Assembly (NCBI RefSeq): GCF_900111255.1 | Contig: NZ_FOGP01000004.1 | Span: 124,001-188,000, forward strand | Length of the DNA stretch: 64,000 nt | Direction of reading: 5' to 3' | DNA from: Parafannyhessea umbonata | Lineage (GTDB): Bacteria > Actinomycetota > Coriobacteriia > Coriobacteriales > Atopobiaceae | Part shown: positions 31,481-40,329 of the stretch, piece after piece | How positions within the stretch are numbered: the stretch's first letter is position 1 | How the letters are laid out: the number at the start of each line of letters is the position of its first letter | Program-made: the position numbers and the translations under genes | Notes under the pieces: generated by a model | Database searches by the model: none | What the model was told of the DNA's origin: nothing | What the model saw: only the letters and a program-made list of their open reading frames with translations

Positions 31481-32439
31481 TGTTTAAGCTCGCTGAGGAT
31501 TGGGGCACCGCTGGAAGGCCCTACCGTGACGCCATCGTCGACACCCTGATCGACATGATGAAGGACAACAAGTCCATCGTTATGCTCGAGGCTGATCTCG
31601 GCGGCGCCTCTGGCACCCTCAAGATCCAGAGGGAGCTGCCCGAGCAGTTCTTCGAGTGTGGTATCTCTGAGGCCAATATGATGGGCATGGCTGCGGGCAT
31701 GAGCTCCGAGGGCCTCATCCCCTTCACGCACACCTTTGGCCCCTTCGCCTCTCGTCGCTGCTTCGACCAGGTCTACCTGTCTGGTGCCTACGCCCACAAC
31801 ACGATTAACATCTGGGGTTCCGATCCTGGCTTCACCGTCGGCGCCAATGGCGGCACGCACACCACGTGGGAGGACGTCGCCCTGATGCGCACCATCCCCG
31901 GCTCCGTCGTCGTCGACGGCGCGGACCCCGTCCAGACCGAGTGGGTCGTTCGCGAGTTCGCCAAGACCGAAGGCGTCCACTATCTCCGTACCGGCCGCAA
32001 GTCTTCTTACAAGATCTACGAGGAGGGCTCCACCTTCGAGCTTGGCAAGGGCAACGTTGTGAGGCAGGGCTCTGACGTCTTGATCGTGACTGCCGGCCAG
32101 CTGCTCAAGGATGCGCTCGAGGCTGCAGAGAGCCTCGAGAAGCAGGGCATTTCCACCGAGGTTATCGACATGTTCTGCATCAAGCCGCTCGACGCCAAAC
32201 TGCTCCTGTCCGAGTCTGCGGGCAAGAAGGCCGTCGTCACCTTCGAGAACCACGGCGTCATCGGCGGCCTCGGCGACGCATGCGCGTCCTGTCTGATGGA
32301 GGCTGGCGTGTCCGTGCCGTTCAAGCGCCATGGCGTGACCGAGTCCTTCGGTCAGGTCGGCACCGCCGACTGGCTGCAGGCTGAGTTCAAGCTTACCGCC
32401 GCAGACCTCGAGGAGACCGTCAAGGCTCTTCTTGCCTAA
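31480..32439 (+). CDS. Transketolase, C-terminal subunit
   Basis: 319 residues: Pyr domain (about 1-175) with the catalytic Glu in ECGISEANMMGMAAG and FGPFASRRCFDQVY, and the C-terminal transketolase domain (about 190-315; VRQGSDVLIVTAGQLL, VTFENHGVIGGLGDA). It pairs with the N-terminal subunit; the start codon overlaps the previous stop, so the two are translated together in equal amounts. Last gene of the PTS operon, followed by a terminator. Confidence 0.93.
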   Translation: MFKLAEDWGTAGRPYRDAIVDTLIDMMKDNKSIVMLEADLGGASGTLKIQRELPEQFFECGISEANMMGMAAGMSSEGLIPFTHTFGPFASRRCFDQVYLSGAYAHNTINIWGSDPGFTVGANGGTHTTWEDVALMRTIPGSVVVDGADPVQTEWVVREFAKTEGVHYLRTGRKSSYKIYEEGSTFELGKGNVVRQGSDVLIVTAGQLLKDALEAAESLEKQGISTEVIDMFCIKPLDAKLLLSESAGKKAVVTFENHGVIGGLGDACASCLMEAGVSVPFKRHGVTESFGQVGTADWLQAEFKLTAADLEETVKALLA

Positions 32440-32488
32440 GCCTCGACAAGACCCGCGCAAAGCAGCCTTCGGCTAGACCAAGCAAGAT

Positions 32489-32516
32489 GCCCGTCTGTAT
32501 TTCAGGCGGGCTTTTT
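32489..32516 (+). terminator. Rho-independent terminator of the PTS/transketolase operon
   Basis: A 9-bp stem with one G-T pair (32489-32497 with 32503-32511) is followed by TTTTT (32512-32516). Confidence 0.85.
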
Positions 32517-32644
32517 GTTTACGCGGTCTCGCTCACTTGCGATGCGAGACCGCTGCGAGGCTGTTCACGGGACGAGAAGTGCTTCCGCATTGGTTGCAAG
32601 GGGTGCCGCCGTCCTAGAATGGTGGCGATGCAGTTTCGGCAAGT

Positions 32645-35600
32645 TTGGGGCATGGCGTGCAGAATAAGGCAGAAAAGGGTCGTGTGCGGAGGGTCGTGGT
32701 GAGGGCCATGGGCGGTCTGCTGCTGGTCGCGGTCGTTGCGGCGAACGTCGTCGCCGTCATGTATGGCGAGACGATCGACTCGTACCTGGGGTCAGATCGC
32801 GTCGACGTGTCCAGGGAGGAGCTGAACGCCCAACAGGCGCGAGACGCCCAACTTGCCGAGGACGTCGAGTCCGAGGGGCTCGTTCTTCTCCAGAACAGGA
32901 ACCAGACGCTGCCGCTCTCCAAGGACGACACTAAGGTCAACGTCTTTGGCTGGGCCTCCACGCAGTGGGTCTCGGGAGGCTCCGGCTCGGGCGGCGTCGC
33001 GGGCGAGTCTGCCGGCCTCCTCGACGCGCTCACGGCCTACGGCGTCTCGTACAACGAGGAGCTCGCGAATGCCTACCGTAGCTTCCAGGGCGAGCGGGCC
33101 AACCTGAGCGCCGGGTCGCTCAACAGCCATGACCGCGACTTCTGCCAGCTCTGCGAACCGCGTATGGACGACAAGACCGTCTATAGCGACCAGGTCCTGA
33201 ATGACGCGAAGAAGTACTCCGACACGGCCATCGTCGTGCTGTCGCGCGTGGCGGGGGAGAGCATCGACTGCCCGCGTGCCCAGTACTGTGTGAACGAGCG
33301 TGGCGGCTCGCCTCGGGAGGTCGCGGGCAGGCAGTACCTCGAGCCGTCCCCCGAGGAGGAAGCGCTCATAAGGTACGTCGCGGCCAACTACGACAAGGTG
33401 ATTGTGCTGGTGAACTCCACCAACCCCATGGAGCTTGGGCTGGTCGAGAGCATCGACGGAGTCGACAGCTGCATGCTCGTGGGAACGACGGGCACCAGTG
33501 CGGCGAGCGCCGTGGTAAAGGCGCTCTACGGCGACGTGAACCCGTCCGGGCGCACGACCGACACCTACCCGTACAGCTTCGAGACCAACGCGAGCTGGGT
33601 CAACTCTGGCGCGGACGGCGAGGGCTCCTACCTCAACGCGCGGGGATTCTATCCTGCGGACGGAACGACGAACTCGAATGTGGGAACCAGTGAGCCGTAC
33701 GACGCGGTGCGCTACGTCGACTACGCGGAGGGCATATACGTCGGCTATCGGTGGTACGAGACGGCTGACGCCGAGGGCTATTGGAGCGACGTGAACGACG
33801 CCTATGGCACGGGGTACGACGGCGTCGTCCAGTATCCGTTTGGCTACGGGCTCTCGTACACCTCGTTCGACTGGAAGGTCGTCGACCGCTCCTTCGCCCG
33901 CGGCGCGCGCGTGGGCGCCGACGACACGCTGAGCATCACCGTCCGCGTCACCAACACGGGCTCTGTGGCGGGAAAAGATGTGGTGCAGCTCTACTACACC
34001 AGCCCCTACACGCCCGGCGGAATCGAGAAGTCCTCGACGGAGCTGTGCGACTACAAGAAGACCAACCTGCTCCAGCCGGGTGCGTCTGAGGACGTGACGC
34101 TTTCGGTCAGGGTGAGCGACATGGCGTCGTACGACTGCTATGACGCAAACCACAACGGGTTTTGTGGCTATGAGCTCGAGCCGGGCGAGTATTGCCTCGA
34201 GCTCAAGCGCGACGCGCACACGCTCGCCCCGTGCAAGGGGGCGCGCAGCAGCGTGAGGGTGGCCAAGGGAATCAAGCTGCAGGGCGACCCCGCGTCGGGC
34301 GCCGAGGTCACTAACCGCTTTACCGGGGACGCCTCCGAGGCGGGTATCTCGGTTGACGGAAGGACCACGGGCGCGAACATCACGTACCTCTCTCGCGCGG
34401 ACTTCAAGGGGACGTTCCCCCGCATGCGTGTGGACGACCGAGAAATGCCCGATTCCCTCAAGCTGTTCAATCGCTATGACTCTGGACAGGCGTATGCGCA
34501 GGACCGCTCCGGAGAGGGCGCGGATGCCGTTGACGTGGCATCCCAGGGTACGAACTCGCTGGGTGCCGGGGCCTGCAACCTGTGCGAGAACGGCAAGCTC
34601 ACCGACCTTGGTCGCGCGTTGGGTCGCGACTACAACGACGAGCGTTGGGACCTCGTGCTCGACCAGCTCTCGCAGAGGGACATGCTGAACCTGGTGCTCC
34701 ACGGCTACTCGAACTCCGCGAAGCTCGACGCGGTGGGCAAGCCGCGCACCAAGGAGCTGGACGGCTCTTCTCAGGCGTCGTCGTTCAACCAGCTGACGTA
34801 TGGCGTCGGCTTCCCCAACCCGACCACCCTGGCCCAGACGTGGAACCAGGACCTTGCGCACGACTTCGGCCGAGCCGTCGGAATGGAGTGCGCGATGCTG
34901 GGGATCGATGGCTGGTATGCGCCGGCCTGCAACATCCACCGCAGCCCGCTTGGAGGGCGAAACTACGAGTACTACTCGGAGGACCCGCTGCTGTCCGGGC
35001 GCATGGCCGCCGCGACCATCCAGGGCTCCGACGAGACCGGAACGTTTTGCTACCTCAAGCACCTGGTGCTGAACGAGCAGGACTCATACAGGGACTCGCT
35101 CTACACCTGGCTGACCGAGCAGTCGCTGCGCGAGCTGTACCTCGAACCCTTCCGCATTGCCGTGGAGGAGGGACATGCGACCGGTATCATGAGCTCGTAC
35201 AACCGCATCGGTGGAATCTGGGCGGGTGGAAGCCACGCCCTGCTGACCGACGTGCTCAGGGGGGAGTGGGGCTTCAGGGGCTCGGTCATTACGGACTACA
35301 GCGACCACCATGCATACATGAACGCTGACCAGATGCTGCGCGCGGGTGGCAGCCTCTACATGGACGGCGTGTTTGCCGACGGCTCGTTCGCCCTGCCCAC
35401 GAACACCGCGAACTTCCAGAGCAACCTGCGGCGCGCCACCAAGGACGTAATCTACGTCTGGCTCAACGCGCGCGCGTGCAACCTTGACTACAACGACGCG
35501 GCTGAGCAGGCGGGCGTGGCGACGATAGACAGGCCCATCAAGACGAGGGGAACCTCGCCGGTGATGGCAGCCATTGCGGTCCTGGACGCGGCTGCGGCGA

Positions 35601-35656
35601 TCGCGCTCTGCTTGAAGCTGCGTCGGGTTCTGAGGCGCAGGCGCGAGGCGAGGTGA
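32645..35656 (+). CDS. Membrane-anchored GH3 glycoside hydrolase with permuted domains
   Basis: Up to 1003 residues. N-terminal membrane anchor (about 22-42) after a basic stretch; GH3 C-terminal (alpha/beta sandwich) domain first (about 70-430; GLVLLQNRNQTLPLSKDD, VQYPFGYGLSYTSFDW), then an Fn3-like domain (about 440-530), then the catalytic TIM barrel last (about 610-960), with the nucleophile Asp884 in GSVITDYSDHHAYMNADQ. A C-terminal helix and Arg-rich tail form a second anchor. This order is reversed relative to most GH3 enzymes and resembles rumen Ruminococcus beta-glucosidases. The start is uncertain: TTG 32645, GTG 32657 or GTG 32699, the last having GGAGG six bases upstream. Confidence 0.85.
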   Translation: MGHGVQNKAEKGRVRRVVVRAMGGLLLVAVVAANVVAVMYGETIDSYLGSDRVDVSREELNAQQARDAQLAEDVESEGLVLLQNRNQTLPLSKDDTKVNVFGWASTQWVSGGSGSGGVAGESAGLLDALTAYGVSYNEELANAYRSFQGERANLSAGSLNSHDRDFCQLCEPRMDDKTVYSDQVLNDAKKYSDTAIVVLSRVAGESIDCPRAQYCVNERGGSPREVAGRQYLEPSPEEEALIRYVAANYDKVIVLVNSTNPMELGLVESIDGVDSCMLVGTTGTSAASAVVKALYGDVNPSGRTTDTYPYSFETNASWVNSGADGEGSYLNARGFYPADGTTNSNVGTSEPYDAVRYVDYAEGIYVGYRWYETADAEGYWSDVNDAYGTGYDGVVQYPFGYGLSYTSFDWKVVDRSFARGARVGADDTLSITVRVTNTGSVAGKDVVQLYYTSPYTPGGIEKSSTELCDYKKTNLLQPGASEDVTLSVRVSDMASYDCYDANHNGFCGYELEPGEYCLELKRDAHTLAPCKGARSSVRVAKGIKLQGDPASGAEVTNRFTGDASEAGISVDGRTTGANITYLSRADFKGTFPRMRVDDREMPDSLKLFNRYDSGQAYAQDRSGEGADAVDVASQGTNSLGAGACNLCENGKLTDLGRALGRDYNDERWDLVLDQLSQRDMLNLVLHGYSNSAKLDAVGKPRTKELDGSSQASSFNQLTYGVGFPNPTTLAQTWNQDLAHDFGRAVGMECAMLGIDGWYAPACNIHRSPLGGRNYEYYSEDPLLSGRMAAATIQGSDETGTFCYLKHLVLNEQDSYRDSLYTWLTEQSLRELYLEPFRIAVEEGHATGIMSSYNRIGGIWAGGSHALLTDVLRGEWGFRGSVITDYSDHHAYMNADQMLRAGGSLYMDGVFADGSFALPTNTANFQSNLRRATKDVIYVWLNARACNLDYNDAAEQAGVATIDRPIKTRGTSPVMAAIAVLDAAAAIALCLKLRRVLRRRREAR

Positions 35657-35798
35657 CGATGGCGGCGCTTGGGGAGAAGGGCCTCCAATCCTGAGGGGCG
35701 AGGCACTTCTCCCTGGGTGCCCTCCGGTCACCTGGCTCGCATCGCCAGGGACACCTGGTGCTTGGCACTTGGTGCATGACTGCAACCGCCACCAATAA
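35657..35798. other. Inverted-repeat-rich spacer after the GH3 gene
   Basis: Contains GGGAGAAG/CTTCTCCC arms (35672-35679 with 35706-35713) enclosing GC-rich sequence, and short CCTGG/CCAGG repeats. It could end GH3 transcription, but there is no T-tract. No gene is seen. Confidence 0.35.
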
Positions 35799-35827
35799 GG
35801 GGGGCACCGACCTGGTCGATGCCCCCC
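35791..35827 (-). terminator. Terminator of lemA
   Basis: A long stem, GGGGGGCA with TGCCCCCC (35799-35806, 35820-35827) plus an inner CGACC/GGTCG (35808-35812, 35814-35818), is followed on the minus strand by TTATT. Confidence 0.65.
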
Positions 35828-35881
35828 CCCTGTCGGTCGCGCCCCACGAAGCGCGCGGCGACGCGTGTGCCTGCGTCGCGG

Positions 35882-36442
35882 CTAGAACTTCACCTGCGGA
35901 GCCTGGCGCGCCGCGGCGTCTGCCACCTCGAAGCCCGCACGGGTCTTGAACTTGCCGCCGCCAAAGAGGCTGGCGACAAGGCTTCCCGGGAAGGTCTCGA
36001 TCGCGTTGTTGTACTCGAGCACGCAGTCGTTGAAGCTCATGCGCGCGTAGCTGATCTTGTCCTCGGTCTGGCCGAGCTCCTCCTGCAGCTGCTGGAAGTT
36101 CGTGTTCGCCTTGAGGTCGGGATAGGCCTCGGCGACGGCGAAGAGCGTCTTCAGCGTTCCGGAGAGCTGGTTGGAGGCCTCCATCTTCTCTTCAGGGGTA
36201 CCCGCGTTGGCGACGGCCGCGCGCGCCTCGGTGACCGCCTGGAGCGTGCCAGACTCGTGTGCCGCGTAGCCCTTGACGGTTTCGACCAGGTTGGGGATGA
36301 GGTCGTTTCGACGCTGAAGCTGCGCGTCAATCGTCTGCCACGCGTTGTCGCAGCGGTTGTCCTTGGTGACAATGCCGTTGTACAGCGAGACGAGCAGGGC
36401 GGCGAGTACGACCAGAACGATGACTACGATGATGAGTGCCAT
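35882..36442 (-). CDS. lemA: LemA family protein
   Basis: 186 residues: one N-terminal membrane helix (about 2-22), then a long helical bundle with the family pattern YNGIVTKDNRCDNAWQTIDA, LQRRNDLIPNLVETVKGYA and YPDLKANTNFQQLQEELGQT and the NDCVLEYNNAIETFPG segment. LemA proteins are membrane-anchored with the helical domain outside or inside depending on species; their biochemical role is not settled. Start ATG at 36442 is preceded by AAAGGGG. Monocistronic with its own terminator. Confidence 0.93.
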   Translation of the reverse strand: MALIIVVIVLVVLAALLVSLYNGIVTKDNRCDNAWQTIDAQLQRRNDLIPNLVETVKGYAAHESGTLQAVTEARAAVANAGTPEEKMEASNQLSGTLKTLFAVAEAYPDLKANTNFQQLQEELGQTEDKISYARMSFNDCVLEYNNAIETFPGSLVASLFGGGKFKTRAGFEVADAAARQAPQVKF

Positions 36443-36535
36443 TTGTGCCCCTTTCTACCTACGCGTCCGCCGCGCGGGTTTCGCTCTCGGAGTCATAGCG
36501 ACAGTATACCCGGCGGATATGTCACCCAATACAAC

Positions 36536-36564
36536 AAAAAAGCGGGTCGCCCTAGGCGGCCCGC
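36536..36564 (-). terminator. Terminator after tRNA-Ser
   Basis: A 10-bp stem with one G-T pair (36542-36551 with 36555-36564) is followed on the minus strand by TTTTTT (36536-36541). It ends the tRNA transcript 10 bases after the CCA. Confidence 0.88.
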
Positions 36565-36573
36565 GAGCAATTA

Positions 36574-36664
36574 TGGCGGAGGGAGAGAGATTCGAACTCT
36601 CGGAACGTTATTCGCGCTCGACGGTTTTCAAGACCGCTGCAATCAACCACTCTGCCATCCCTCC
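36574..36664 (-). tRNA. tRNA-Ser (anticodon TGA)
   Basis: On the minus strand, acceptor GGAGGGA pairs with TCCCTCC; the anticodon loop is CTTGAAA (TGA) within a CGGT/ACCG stem; a long class II variable arm follows, and then GAGAGTTCGAATCTCTC forms the T arm. The discriminator is G, and CCA is encoded (36574-36576). About 91 bases including CCA, normal for tRNA-Ser. Confidence 0.96.
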
Positions 36665-36725
36665 AAGGACGTGAGTGGATATATCCTACCTCATAAGGAT
36701 GCAAACGGAAACGGAGAAGACGCTT

Positions 36726-37301
36726 ATGGTCGATTCTGACGCCTTCCGCCGGGACGCCCAATCTGAGGCTCAGACCGCGCTGGACGAGAAGTACATGCGC
36801 CTCGCGCTCGAGGAGGCTCGTGCCGCAGCTAGCGAGGGCGAGGTGCCCATCGGTGCGGTGGTGGCGTGCGGTGGCGAGGTGGTTGCCCGGGCGCACAACC
36901 GCCGGGAGACCGACCGAGACCCCTCAGCGCACGCGGAGTTCCTGGCGATGCTGGGCGCCTCTCGCAAGTTGGACCGCTGGCGCCTGACGGGGTGCACCGT
37001 ATACGTGACCCTCGAGCCCTGCCTGATGTGCGCGGGGCTCATGGTCAACGCGCGTGTCGACCGTTGCGTGTATGGCGCCGGCGACCCTAAGGGCGGGGCC
37101 CTGGGCACGCTCTTCGACCTGAGTCACGACGAGCGTCTGAACCATGCCTTTGAGGTCACGCCACACGTGCTTGAGGATGAATGTGCTGACGTTCTTCGCT
37201 CATTCTTTCGTGAGTGCCGCCGCAGGCGGAAACGTAGTGCCGCCGAAGCGATCGCAGAGCAGGAGAGCAAGCGTTCTCGCAGGGACGGCGACGATTGCTG
37301 A
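36726..37301 (+). CDS. tadA: tRNA adenosine(34) deaminase
   Basis: 191 residues. Zn-dependent deaminase making inosine at the wobble position of tRNA-Arg(ACG). Motifs: VPIGAVVACGGEVVARAHN, the HAEF catalytic His-Ala-Glu in SAHAEFLAML, and the Zn cysteines in VTLEPCLMCAG. A Lys/Arg-rich tail of about 30 residues (RRRRKRSAAEAI onwards) extends beyond the usual end. GGAG lies nine bases before ATG 36726; in-frame starts at 36675 and 36699 are weaker. The neighbouring tRNA-Ser is coincidental as a substrate. Confidence 0.92.
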   Translation: MVDSDAFRRDAQSEAQTALDEKYMRLALEEARAAASEGEVPIGAVVACGGEVVARAHNRRETDRDPSAHAEFLAMLGASRKLDRWRLTGCTVYVTLEPCLMCAGLMVNARVDRCVYGAGDPKGGALGTLFDLSHDERLNHAFEVTPHVLEDECADVLRSFFRECRRRRKRSAAEAIAEQESKRSRRDGDDC

Positions 37302-37427
37302 CGATTGAGTCTCTTTCGTCAAGATGTGCTACCGCAAGTTGATTATCTGAACGCTATTGGTTATCTTTTGCATTTTTATGCGCTAGATTAGTGGTTGTAC
37401 ATTTTTCGGGCTACGAAGGAGCGGCGC

Positions 37428-38408
37428 ATGAAGGAGTGGTTTACCGCGCAGGGCGTGCGTGATGCCCGCGAGCGCATTCGCAACTACATTCGCGAAACCC
37501 CTCTTGAGGAATCCATCTACCTCGACGACGAGGACCGCCGCTACTTCTTCAAGCTTGAGAGCCAGCAGCTGGGCAGGAGCTTCAAGATTCGCGGAGCCCT
37601 GAACACCATCTCCCAGCTCAGCGAGTGCGAAAAGGCAAGTGGAGTCGGTACGGTTTCGACTGGAAACCATGGCGTGGCCGTCGCCATGGCGGCCAAGGCT
37701 CTGGGCATACGGGACTGCGCCGTGGTCGTGCCGCTTGGCACACCTCACGCGAAGACCGATCGCATTCGCTACTATGGCGCTCGCAGCATGATGCTTGGCG
37801 CCGACTACGACGAGGCCCTGACGCTCGGAATCAACTACATCGACCGCGCCGAGATGTTCTACGTCGACCCCTTCGAGCACGATCCTCGAGTGTATGAGGG
37901 GCAGGGGACCATAGGGTTCGAGATCATGGAGCAGAATCCCCGGATCGACACCATCGTCGCGCCCATTGGCGGCGGCGGCCTCATCACGGGCATTGCCGTT
38001 GCCGCGAAGTCCGTAAACCCTGACGTCCGCATTATTGGCGTTCAGACGAAGGCCTGTCCCGCCATGTCTGATGCGCTTCGCGACGGCGTCTGTTACAGCC
38101 GCTACCCAACCAAGGGCGAGACGGTCTGCGAGGCGATCGTGGGCGGCATTGGTGAGATCTCGTTCGAAATGCTGCCCGACCTGGTCGACGACATTATCCT
38201 CGTTTCGGAGGAGAGCATCGTCGACGCCTTCAAGTTCATGATCGAGAAGGAACAGCTTGCGGTTGAGGCTGGCAGTGCCATGGTGGTCGCTGCGGCCTGC
38301 GAGTACCCCGACCGCATAGGCGGACGAAACATCGCGCTTGTCATCAGTGGCGGCAATATTGATGTCAACATACTCACCAGCGTGTTCCAAGGTCCGCTCG
38401 CGTCCTAG
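37428..38408 (+). CDS. Threonine/serine ammonia-lyase (catabolic type)
   Basis: 326 residues, fold type II PLP enzyme. PLP Lys in GRSFKIRGAL, the phosphate-binding loop PIGGGGLITG, STGNHGVAVA and the C-terminal Ser/Cys-containing ISGGNIDV. It lacks the C-terminal ACT domains of biosynthetic IlvA, like the catabolic TdcB. It deaminates threonine to 2-oxobutyrate and serine to pyruvate; serine racemase is an alternative. AAGGAG sits at ideal distance before ATG 37428. Confidence 0.88.
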   Translation: MKEWFTAQGVRDARERIRNYIRETPLEESIYLDDEDRRYFFKLESQQLGRSFKIRGALNTISQLSECEKASGVGTVSTGNHGVAVAMAAKALGIRDCAVVVPLGTPHAKTDRIRYYGARSMMLGADYDEALTLGINYIDRAEMFYVDPFEHDPRVYEGQGTIGFEIMEQNPRIDTIVAPIGGGGLITGIAVAAKSVNPDVRIIGVQTKACPAMSDALRDGVCYSRYPTKGETVCEAIVGGIGEISFEMLPDLVDDIILVSEESIVDAFKFMIEKEQLAVEAGSAMVVAAACEYPDRIGGRNIALVISGGNIDVNILTSVFQGPLAS

Positions 38409-38504
38409 GATTCCCTCCCAAATCGCTCGCGAGCCGTGCGGGACCTTCCATCGCAACCTGGTCGATACCGTTCTGCTTACGTTATTGTCACATGGCGGAA
38501 TACG

Positions 38505-38549
38505 TGAACACTGGCTCTTTAAGCCAGTGTTCAGGCGTGCTATTTTTTT
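38505..38549 (+). promoter_or_regulatory. Strong hairpin and T-tract upstream of the surface protein gene
   Basis: A perfect 12-bp inverted repeat (38505-38516 with 38522-38533) with a 5-base loop is followed nine bases later by seven Ts (38543-38549). The gap is long for a terminator. It may instead be an imperfect terminator of the ammonia-lyase gene, an operator, or part of the 5' leader of the surface protein. Confidence 0.5.
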
Positions 38550-38601
38550 ATATGTATGTGATTGGGTGTCGTTTCGCATTGTCTCGTGTGAGGAGGTTCC
38601 C

Positions 38602-40230
38602 ATGAAGAAATTGCACGCATGGCTCGCGTTAACGCTGTCGTTTGTTCTGGCTGCTGCCTTGGTGCCATCGGCGGCGTTCGCAGATGACGGGGCTATTGGA
38701 GACGCCTCTGGCCAGGGCCAGGAGGAGCCGACGACGATCGTGGAGGCCGCGTCCGCGGATGAGTCCGCGTCGGCGTCTGCGTCCGCTGTCAATGCAACGG
38801 CGGGTGCGACAGACAGTACGCCAGACGGCCAGGCTTCTACTCCCACTCTTGGCGTTGCGGAGGCTTCGGCTCCCACGCTTGGGCCGGCAGTGGCCGGCGC
38901 GAACTTTACCGTTACGAGCGAGGGCGATGACAAGGGCATTGCCATCGTCACGACCGAGCGCGATGGGGAGACAACGCACTGGTATGACGACGCCGAGATG
39001 GGTGGAGCCACTGATCGCGTCGAGGGTACGGCCGTTCCCTCTAGCACCCTGAATGTTACGGTGGCGTTTGGCTTGATTGCCGATTCCGTAACCATCAACA
39101 ATGAACCATTTGACTTCGATGACCCTACTCACTTTAGCCTTCCGCTCGCAAGCGCGGGTGACTACAACATCCATCTCGTCGCGAAGGTCGACCCTCTCCA
39201 GACCACGCTGATATGGTCTACCGCAAAGAAGCCCGTGCCGGATAAGGATCACTTCGTCGTCAATGGTGACGTGGATGTCCTTAGCGTGACCTACGAGGGG
39301 GTGACGTACTCGCGCGAGGATCTGTACAAGAACGGAGAGGAGGATGGTCCAGATGGATTTACCTCTGGTCGCCCCAGCGGCTCCAAGGGCTCGGATCCAG
39401 ATGACCCCGACTCCATCTCGTTCTATTACTTCCGCATTCCCGCCGGCGCAACGGTAACCATCAAGCTCAAGCCCGAGTACGGCTACCAGTATCTCAAGGG
39501 CGCCCTCAACGGGCAGGCGGAAATCACGCCGCAGCAGGAGATGGGCACCTTCACGTTTGTGATGCCCCGCTGCAACCTTCACCTTGCGGCCCTGTTCACT
39601 CAGGTGGATGATAGCGTCGTAAACAATGACGCGAACATTGCTTCTGGCACCGTCAAGGGCAACGGGAACATCATCGATTCCGGTAACCTCCGCCTCGAGA
39701 TTCAAGAGATGGGTGCGGCGGACAGGGCGACGATGGACCAGAGCAGCGCCGCCAATGGCGGCACGGGCGTTCTCTACCTCGACCTCTCCCTTGACCAGCT
39801 GGTCGCAAAGGGCAATGCGAACTCCGCATGGACCAGCTCACTGAGCGAGCTCAACGACTCCGCGCAGATGAGCTTCGTGCTGTCCGACGAGGCCGCGGCG
39901 AAGATTCCCGACGGCGCTACGGTGTTCGTCGTCCGCAACCACAATGGTGTGACCGAACGTATTCCGGCAACGTATGACGCCGCCACCAAGACACTTACGT
40001 TCAGCTCCGACAGGTTCTCCGACTATGCCGTCTACTTCGAGGAGGGCAAGGCCACGCCTCCCGCCCCTTCCTTTAAGATGGCGGCCGCGACGGCCCCGAC
40101 GACCTCTGCGCCGGGCTCCGAGCGCAGTCCCCAGACGGGTGATCTGTCCACGAACGTGGCACCGATCGTCCTTCTTGCCGTCGGTCTTCTGGCGGTCGGC
40201 CTGTTCGGAAAGGCTAGGGCTCGCGTGTAG
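38602..40230 (+). CDS. Cell-wall-anchored surface protein with SPQTG sorting signal
   Basis: 542 residues. Sec signal peptide (1-27, cleavage after AFA), a Ser/Ala/Thr/Glu-rich stretch (about 28-95), then strand-rich exported domains with a linker GRPSGSKGSDPDDPDS near 253-268. The C-terminus has SPQTG (509-513), a hydrophobic helix and an Arg-rich end, a sortase sorting signal of the LPXTG class in its SPxTG variant. No enzymatic motif is recognised; a stalk or adhesin is plausible. The class B or another sortase would anchor it. GAGGAGG precedes the ATG. Confidence 0.88.
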   Translation: MKKLHAWLALTLSFVLAAALVPSAAFADDGAIGDASGQGQEEPTTIVEAASADESASASASAVNATAGATDSTPDGQASTPTLGVAEASAPTLGPAVAGANFTVTSEGDDKGIAIVTTERDGETTHWYDDAEMGGATDRVEGTAVPSSTLNVTVAFGLIADSVTINNEPFDFDDPTHFSLPLASAGDYNIHLVAKVDPLQTTLIWSTAKKPVPDKDHFVVNGDVDVLSVTYEGVTYSREDLYKNGEEDGPDGFTSGRPSGSKGSDPDDPDSISFYYFRIPAGATVTIKLKPEYGYQYLKGALNGQAEITPQQEMGTFTFVMPRCNLHLAALFTQVDDSVVNNDANIASGTVKGNGNIIDSGNLRLEIQEMGAADRATMDQSSAANGGTGVLYLDLSLDQLVAKGNANSAWTSSLSELNDSAQMSFVLSDEAAAKIPDGATVFVVRNHNGVTERIPATYDAATKTLTFSSDRFSDYAVYFEEGKATPPAPSFKMAAATAPTTSAPGSERSPQTGDLSTNVAPIVLLAVGLLAVGLFGKARARV

Positions 40231-40271
40231 GGTGGGCATCGTTTGACCGTTAGTTAGCGTGACGATGGAAG

Positions 40272-40303
40272 AAAGGGTCCACGGCCAGGCCGTGGACCCT
40301 TTT
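40272..40303. terminator. Bidirectional terminator
   Basis: A perfect 15-bp inverted repeat around one central base (40272-40286 with 40288-40302) has As on one side and Ts on the other. It serves both the surface protein gene and the converging rRNA methyltransferase gene. Confidence 0.85.
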
Positions 40304-40329
40304 CACGTCTTCAGGCTGGGGTGCGTGCC

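Noticed and set aside
32792-35062. Minus-strand open frame of 756 residues inside the GH3 gene
   Set aside because: It is antisense to a gene with clear GH3 motifs, has Val/Arg/His-rich composition typical of reverse frames in GC-rich DNA and no ribosome binding site or family similarity.
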